From the NCBI RefSeq assembly GCF_900176345.1, contig NZ_FWXU01000001.1:62001-126000 (forward strand): a stretch of DNA of 64,000 nt, read 5' to 3'. A model generated the notes under the pieces. It saw nothing but the letters and a program-made list of their open reading frames with translations, was not told where the DNA came from and made no database searches. How positions within the stretch are numbered: position 1 is the stretch's first letter; each line of letters starts with the position of its first letter. Below are positions 60,912-64,000 of the stretch, piece by piece. The stretch is from Rhizobium sp. RU36D (GTDB taxonomy: Bacteria; Pseudomonadota; Alphaproteobacteria; Rhizobiales; Rhizobiaceae). The translations under genes were made by a program, and so were the position numbers.

Positions 60912-61684
60912 CTGGCAGGCTCCAGGGAAAATCGGCGCTGATCACGGGTTCGGCCCGCGGCATCGGCCGCGCCTTCGCCGAGGCCTATGTCCGCGAGGGC
61001 GCAACAGTCGCGATAGCCGATATCGATTTCGCCCGCGCCAGCCGCACGGCGAGCGAAATCGGCGAGGCCGCCTATGCCGTGAAGCTTGATGTTACCGACC
61101 AGGCCTCCATCGACGCCGCCATCAGGGCAGTTGAGGACAAGAACGGCGGCCTCGATATCCTAATCAACAACGCTGCTCTCTTTGATCTCGCACCAATCGT
61201 CGAGATCACCCGCGAGAGCTATGACCGTCTCTTCTCGATCAACGTCGCTGGCTCGCTGTTCATACTGCAGGCCGCCGCCAAGTCCATGATCGCGCGCGGC
61301 AAGGGCGGCAAGATCATCAACATGGCAAGCCAGGCCGGCCGGCGCGGCGAAGCTCTGGTGGCCGTCTACTGCGCGACCAAGGCCGCCATCATCTCGATTA
61401 CCCAATCCGCCGGGCTCGACCTCATCAAGCACGGCATCAATGTCAACGCGATCGCCCCCGGCGTCGTCGATGGCGAACATTGGGACCATGTCGACGCGCT
61501 ATTCGCAAAGCATGAAAACCGGGCGCTGGGCGAGAAGAAGAAGCTGGTTGGTGAATCCGTTCCGTTCGGCCGCATGGGGCGCGCCGAGGATCTGACCGGC
61601 ATGGCGATCTTCCTCGCCTCACCGGACGCCGACTACATCGTCGCCCAGACATACAATGTCGACGGCGGCAACTGGATGAGCTGA
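60908..61684 (+). CDS. smoS: Sorbitol dehydrogenase, SDR family
   Basis: This 258-aa short-chain dehydrogenase has the coenzyme motif [11 protein letters not shown] (G-x3-G-x-G) near residues 13-23, NNAA, catalytic Ser in [10 protein letters not shown] and the Tyr-x3-Lys in YCATKAA. It oxidises sorbitol to fructose or galactitol to tagatose with NAD. Its ATG overlaps the smoK stop by four bases. Gene order and sequence match smoS of rhizobia. Confidence 0.93.
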
Positions 61685-61728
61685 GGCCATCCGATCTTTC
61701 AATGCCTCTCGATTTCGAGGATACCGAC

Positions 61729-63213
61729 ATGACCTGCAAACTCTCGCTCGCAACCCTTGAACAGGCCGCACAGACGGCCGCCGTACCGGCCTATGCCCGC
61801 GAGCGGCTGAAGGCGGGCATCCTGCATTTCGGCGTCGGCAATTTCCACCGCGCCCACCAGGCCATCTACCTTCACGAGCTGTTCAACCGGGGCAAGGACC
61901 TAGATTGGGCCATTCTTGGCGCCGGTGTGATGGCATCCGACCAGAAGATGAAGGAAAAGCTGGCGGCGCAGGATTTCCTGACGACGGTTGTCGAGCAGGA
62001 CAACAATGTCAGCAAGGCGACCGTAACAGGGCCGATGGTCGGTATCCTCACCGCGCCGGATTTCGACCAGATCATAGCCGCCATGGCGGACCCGGCGATC
62101 AGAATCGTTTCGATGACGATCACCGAAGGCGGCTATTTCATCGACCCGGCAACCGGCCATTTCGACCCCACCCACCCGGCGATCGTCGCCGACAGCCAGA
62201 ACCCGGCCAGCCCTAAGACCGTGTTCGGGTTGATCATCGCAGGCCTCAAGGCGCGCCGCGATGCCGGCATCGCGCCGTTCACCGTGATGTGCTGCGACAA
62301 CATTCCCGGCAACGGCGAGGTGACGGAAGCGACGGTGACGGGGCTGGCCAAGCTGTCCGACCCTGATTTCGCCCATTGGATCCACGAGAATGTTGCCTTC
62401 CCCAATTCCATGGTGGATCGCATCACACCGGCCACCGGCGACCGCGAGGTTACCATGACCCGGGAAGTCTACGGGATCGAAGACAACTGGCCCGTCTTCT
62501 GCGAGGAATTCAAGCAATGGGTGATGGAGGACAAGTTCCCGCTTGGCCGCCCGGCGCTGGAAGAGGTAGGCGTAACCTTCGTACCCGATGTTGCCCCCTA
62601 TGAGCTGATGAAACTGCGCATCCTCAATGGCGGCCACGCGGCGATCGCCTATCCGGCGGCGCTGATGGACATCCACTTCGTGCACGAGGCGATGGAAAAC
62701 CCGCTGATCCGCGCGTTTCTCGCCAAGCTGACCCATGACGAGATCATCCCGGTGGTGCCGCCGGTGCCGAACACCAGCCTTCAGGACTATGCCGCGCTGA
62801 TCGAAAGCCGCTTCTCCAATCCCAAGATCGGCGACACCATTCCACGGCTGGCTCAGGACGGTTCCAACCGCCAACCGAAATTCATCCTTCCGTCCACGGC
62901 AGACCGCCTGGCCAAGGGGCTCGACATCAAGGGCCTGGCGCTGGTTTCCGCGCTCTGGTGCCGCTATTTCGAGGGCAAGTCCGACAGTAGACAGGACATC
63001 GTGTTCAACGATGCCAGCGCCGAGCGCCTGCAGGCAACGGCGCTTGCCTCCCGCACCGACCCGAACATCTTCCTCGGCCTCTCCGATATCTTTGGCAAAG
63101 TCGGGGAAAGCCAGTTTTTCCGCAAGCGATTCGCAGAGGCTCTTGCTAGCTTGCGCGAGGTCGGCACCGCGCAAACCCTGCAGCGGTATCTCGACGGCAC
63201 GCTTGGGGGATAG
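61729..63213 (+). CDS. mtlK: Mannitol 2-dehydrogenase
   Basis: This 494-aa long-chain polyol dehydrogenase oxidises mannitol to fructose with NAD. It starts at ATG 61729 behind GAGGA. The N-terminal GILHFGVGNFHRAHQA binds NAD, and the catalytic K-x4-N-x2-H motif is in MKLRILNGGHAA near residues 298-306, with YLAF-like C-terminal helix. It lies 44 bases after smoS. It gives the operon a second polyol-oxidising activity. Confidence 0.93.
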   Translation: MTCKLSLATLEQAAQTAAVPAYARERLKAGILHFGVGNFHRAHQAIYLHELFNRGKDLDWAILGAGVMASDQKMKEKLAAQDFLTTVVEQDNNVSKATVTGPMVGILTAPDFDQIIAAMADPAIRIVSMTITEGGYFIDPATGHFDPTHPAIVADSQNPASPKTVFGLIIAGLKARRDAGIAPFTVMCCDNIPGNGEVTEATVTGLAKLSDPDFAHWIHENVAFPNSMVDRITPATGDREVTMTREVYGIEDNWPVFCEEFKQWVMEDKFPLGRPALEEVGVTFVPDVAPYELMKLRILNGGHAAIAYPAALMDIHFVHEAMENPLIRAFLAKLTHDEIIPVVPPVPNTSLQDYAALIESRFSNPKIGDTIPRLAQDGSNRQPKFILPSTADRLAKGLDIKGLALVSALWCRYFEGKSDSRQDIVFNDASAERLQATALASRTDPNIFLGLSDIFGKVGESQFFRKRFAEALASLREVGTAQTLQRYLDGTLGG

Positions 63214-63222
63214 GAAGACCGC

Positions 63223-63924
63223 ATGACCGAGACGGCACGCCAGCTGATCATTTTCGATTGCGATGGCGTGCTCGTGGACAGCGAGCCGATCTCGATCGAG
63301 GTTCTGGTCGATGCCTTGAGCGCGGCCGGCATGCCGATCGACAGCGAGATGGTGCATCGCCGCTTCCTGGGCCGCAGCCTCGGTGCCGTTATCTCGACCG
63401 CCCGGGACGAATACGGCCTCGACATCAACGAGGCCTTTCTCTCAGCGATGCGGGCCAGCCTCTATGATCGTTTCCGCGCTGAACTGGAGCCCATGGCAGG
63501 GATATCAGAGGCTGTCAGAGGCCTCGCCCAGGAGAATTTCGACTGGTGCGTCGCCTCCTCCAGCCAGAAGGAGCGCATCGAGCTGTCGCTGACGGTGACG
63601 GGCCTGATCGATTGCTTTCCCAACATCTTTTCCGCCACCATGGTGGAACGCGGCAAGCCGGCGCCGGATCTCTTTCTGTTTGCGGCGCGCCAGATGGGCT
63701 ACGAGCCCTCGCGCTGCATCGTCATCGAAGACAGCCCCGCCGGGGTTGAAGCGGCAAAGGCCGCCGGCATGACGGTGTTTGCCTTCACCGGCGGTGGCCA
63801 TGCCAAGGGCACGCATTATCATCAGGCCCTGCTGGCCCTTGAACCCGATCAGACGTTTGACGCCATGGCCGATTTGCTCCACCTTGTGGCAAAAACAGGC
63901 GACAGGGACGGAAACCAGCCATAA
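63223..63924 (+). CDS. HAD-family phosphatase, sugar-phosphatase-like
   Basis: This 233-aa protein of the beta-phosphoglucomutase/phosphoglycolate phosphatase type has the nucleophile motif FDCDGVLVDSEP near residues 10-21, Ser in ASSSQKERI, Lys in RGKPAPDLFL and an acidic pair in IEDSPAGVEAA. It starts at ATG 63223. It lies between mtlK and a sugar kinase gene in the polyol operon and may remove a phosphate or isomerise a sugar phosphate; substrate unknown. Its stop overlaps the kinase ATG by one base. Confidence 0.88.
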   Translation: MTETARQLIIFDCDGVLVDSEPISIEVLVDALSAAGMPIDSEMVHRRFLGRSLGAVISTARDEYGLDINEAFLSAMRASLYDRFRAELEPMAGISEAVRGLAQENFDWCVASSSQKERIELSLTVTGLIDCFPNIFSATMVERGKPAPDLFLFAARQMGYEPSRCIVIEDSPAGVEAAKAAGMTVFAFTGGGHAKGTHYHQALLALEPDQTFDAMADLLHLVAKTGDRDGNQP

Positions 63925-64000
63925 TGCGCGACCACGTAATTGCGGTGGATGTCGGAACGGGCAGTGCGCGCGCCGGCGTCTTCGACCAAGCGGGCGCCCT
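63924..64000 (+). CDS. FGGY-family carbohydrate kinase, N-terminal fragment (cut by window end)
   Basis: The first 25 residues, MRDHVIAVDVGTGSARAGVF onward, carry the FGGY phosphate-1 motif DVGTGSARAG, typical of ribulokinase/xylulokinase-type enzymes. The ATG overlaps the HAD gene stop by one base (TAATG), so it belongs to the polyol operon. In rhizobial relatives the gene here is called xylB, but the visible part cannot separate xylulokinase from ribulokinase. Confidence 0.75.
   Translation, partial: MRDHVIAVDVGTGSARAGVFDQAGA

Overview
The window looks like chromosomal DNA of an alphaproteobacterium of the order Hyphomicrobiales, most likely family Rhizobiaceae. The main evidence is the core block sciP - fliJ - ctrA - receiver protein - chpT, a 300-aa RpoH beside purA, heterotetrameric sarcosine oxidase genes in the order soxBDAG, and a rhizobial-type polyol operon (smoEFGK, smoS, mtlK). 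The sequence does not fix the genus. I saw no tRNA, rRNA, CRISPR array or intact insertion sequence.

Layout. 0-1 kb: tail of a LuxR-type response regulator and a HigBA-type toxin-antitoxin pair. 1-8.4 kb (minus strand): a branched-chain amino-acid ABC transporter (livHMGF, a DUF6867-type membrane protein, livK) followed by an acyl-CoA synthetase. 8.6-18.2 kb (minus strand): C1/methylamine genes, namely soxBDAG and an 808-aa dimethylglycine-dehydrogenase-like flavoprotein, with an HWE histidine kinase and a single-domain receiver between them. 18.5-22.4 kb: cysQ, a DUF2793 phage-like protein, an exopolysaccharide-type sugar transferase behind a perfect CtrA box, and a LuxR-type regulator. 22.7-27.7 kb: the cell-cycle block (sciP, fliJ, ctrA, receiver, chpT, DUF1134), with candidate CtrA boxes and GANTC (CcrM) sites upstream of its genes and a frameshifted pqiA-like gene. 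28-39.5 kb: housekeeping and conserved hypothetical genes (TrmH-type methyltransferase, RluD-type pseudouridine synthase, DAO-family oxidase, rpoH, a 771-aa disordered membrane protein, purA, an EamA transporter, and a transglutaminase-like protein that appears to lack its catalytic Cys and His).

39.8-48.4 kb is the most intriguing part: a probable uncharacterised catabolic gene set. It comprises a creatininase-family amidohydrolase, a LysR regulator, an NMT1/THI5-type ABC transporter, a cytosine-deaminase-like amidohydrolase, a GlcD-like FAD oxidase and a flavodoxin-fold NAD(P)H oxidoreductase. The creatininase promoter and the transporter promoter share a roughly 41-bp operator-like sequence on the same strand, so one regulator (most simply the LysR protein encoded between them) probably controls both units. 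The substrate is probably a nitrogen-containing cyclic compound.

48.4-55.3 kb: small membrane and secreted proteins, a 272-bp MITE-like element, a RidA protein, an MhqD/MhqO-like hydrolase-dioxygenase pair, ung, and two more vicinal-oxygen-chelate (VOC) proteins. 55.5-64 kb: a polyol (sorbitol/mannitol) operon in the order regulator, ABC transporter, sorbitol dehydrogenase, mannitol dehydrogenase, HAD phosphatase and a sugar kinase cut by the window end. It has a clean palindromic candidate operator in front of the first transporter gene. Two copies of a palindromic repeat of about 160 bp, common in rhizobial intergenic DNA, lie at 42.9 and 55.3 kb.
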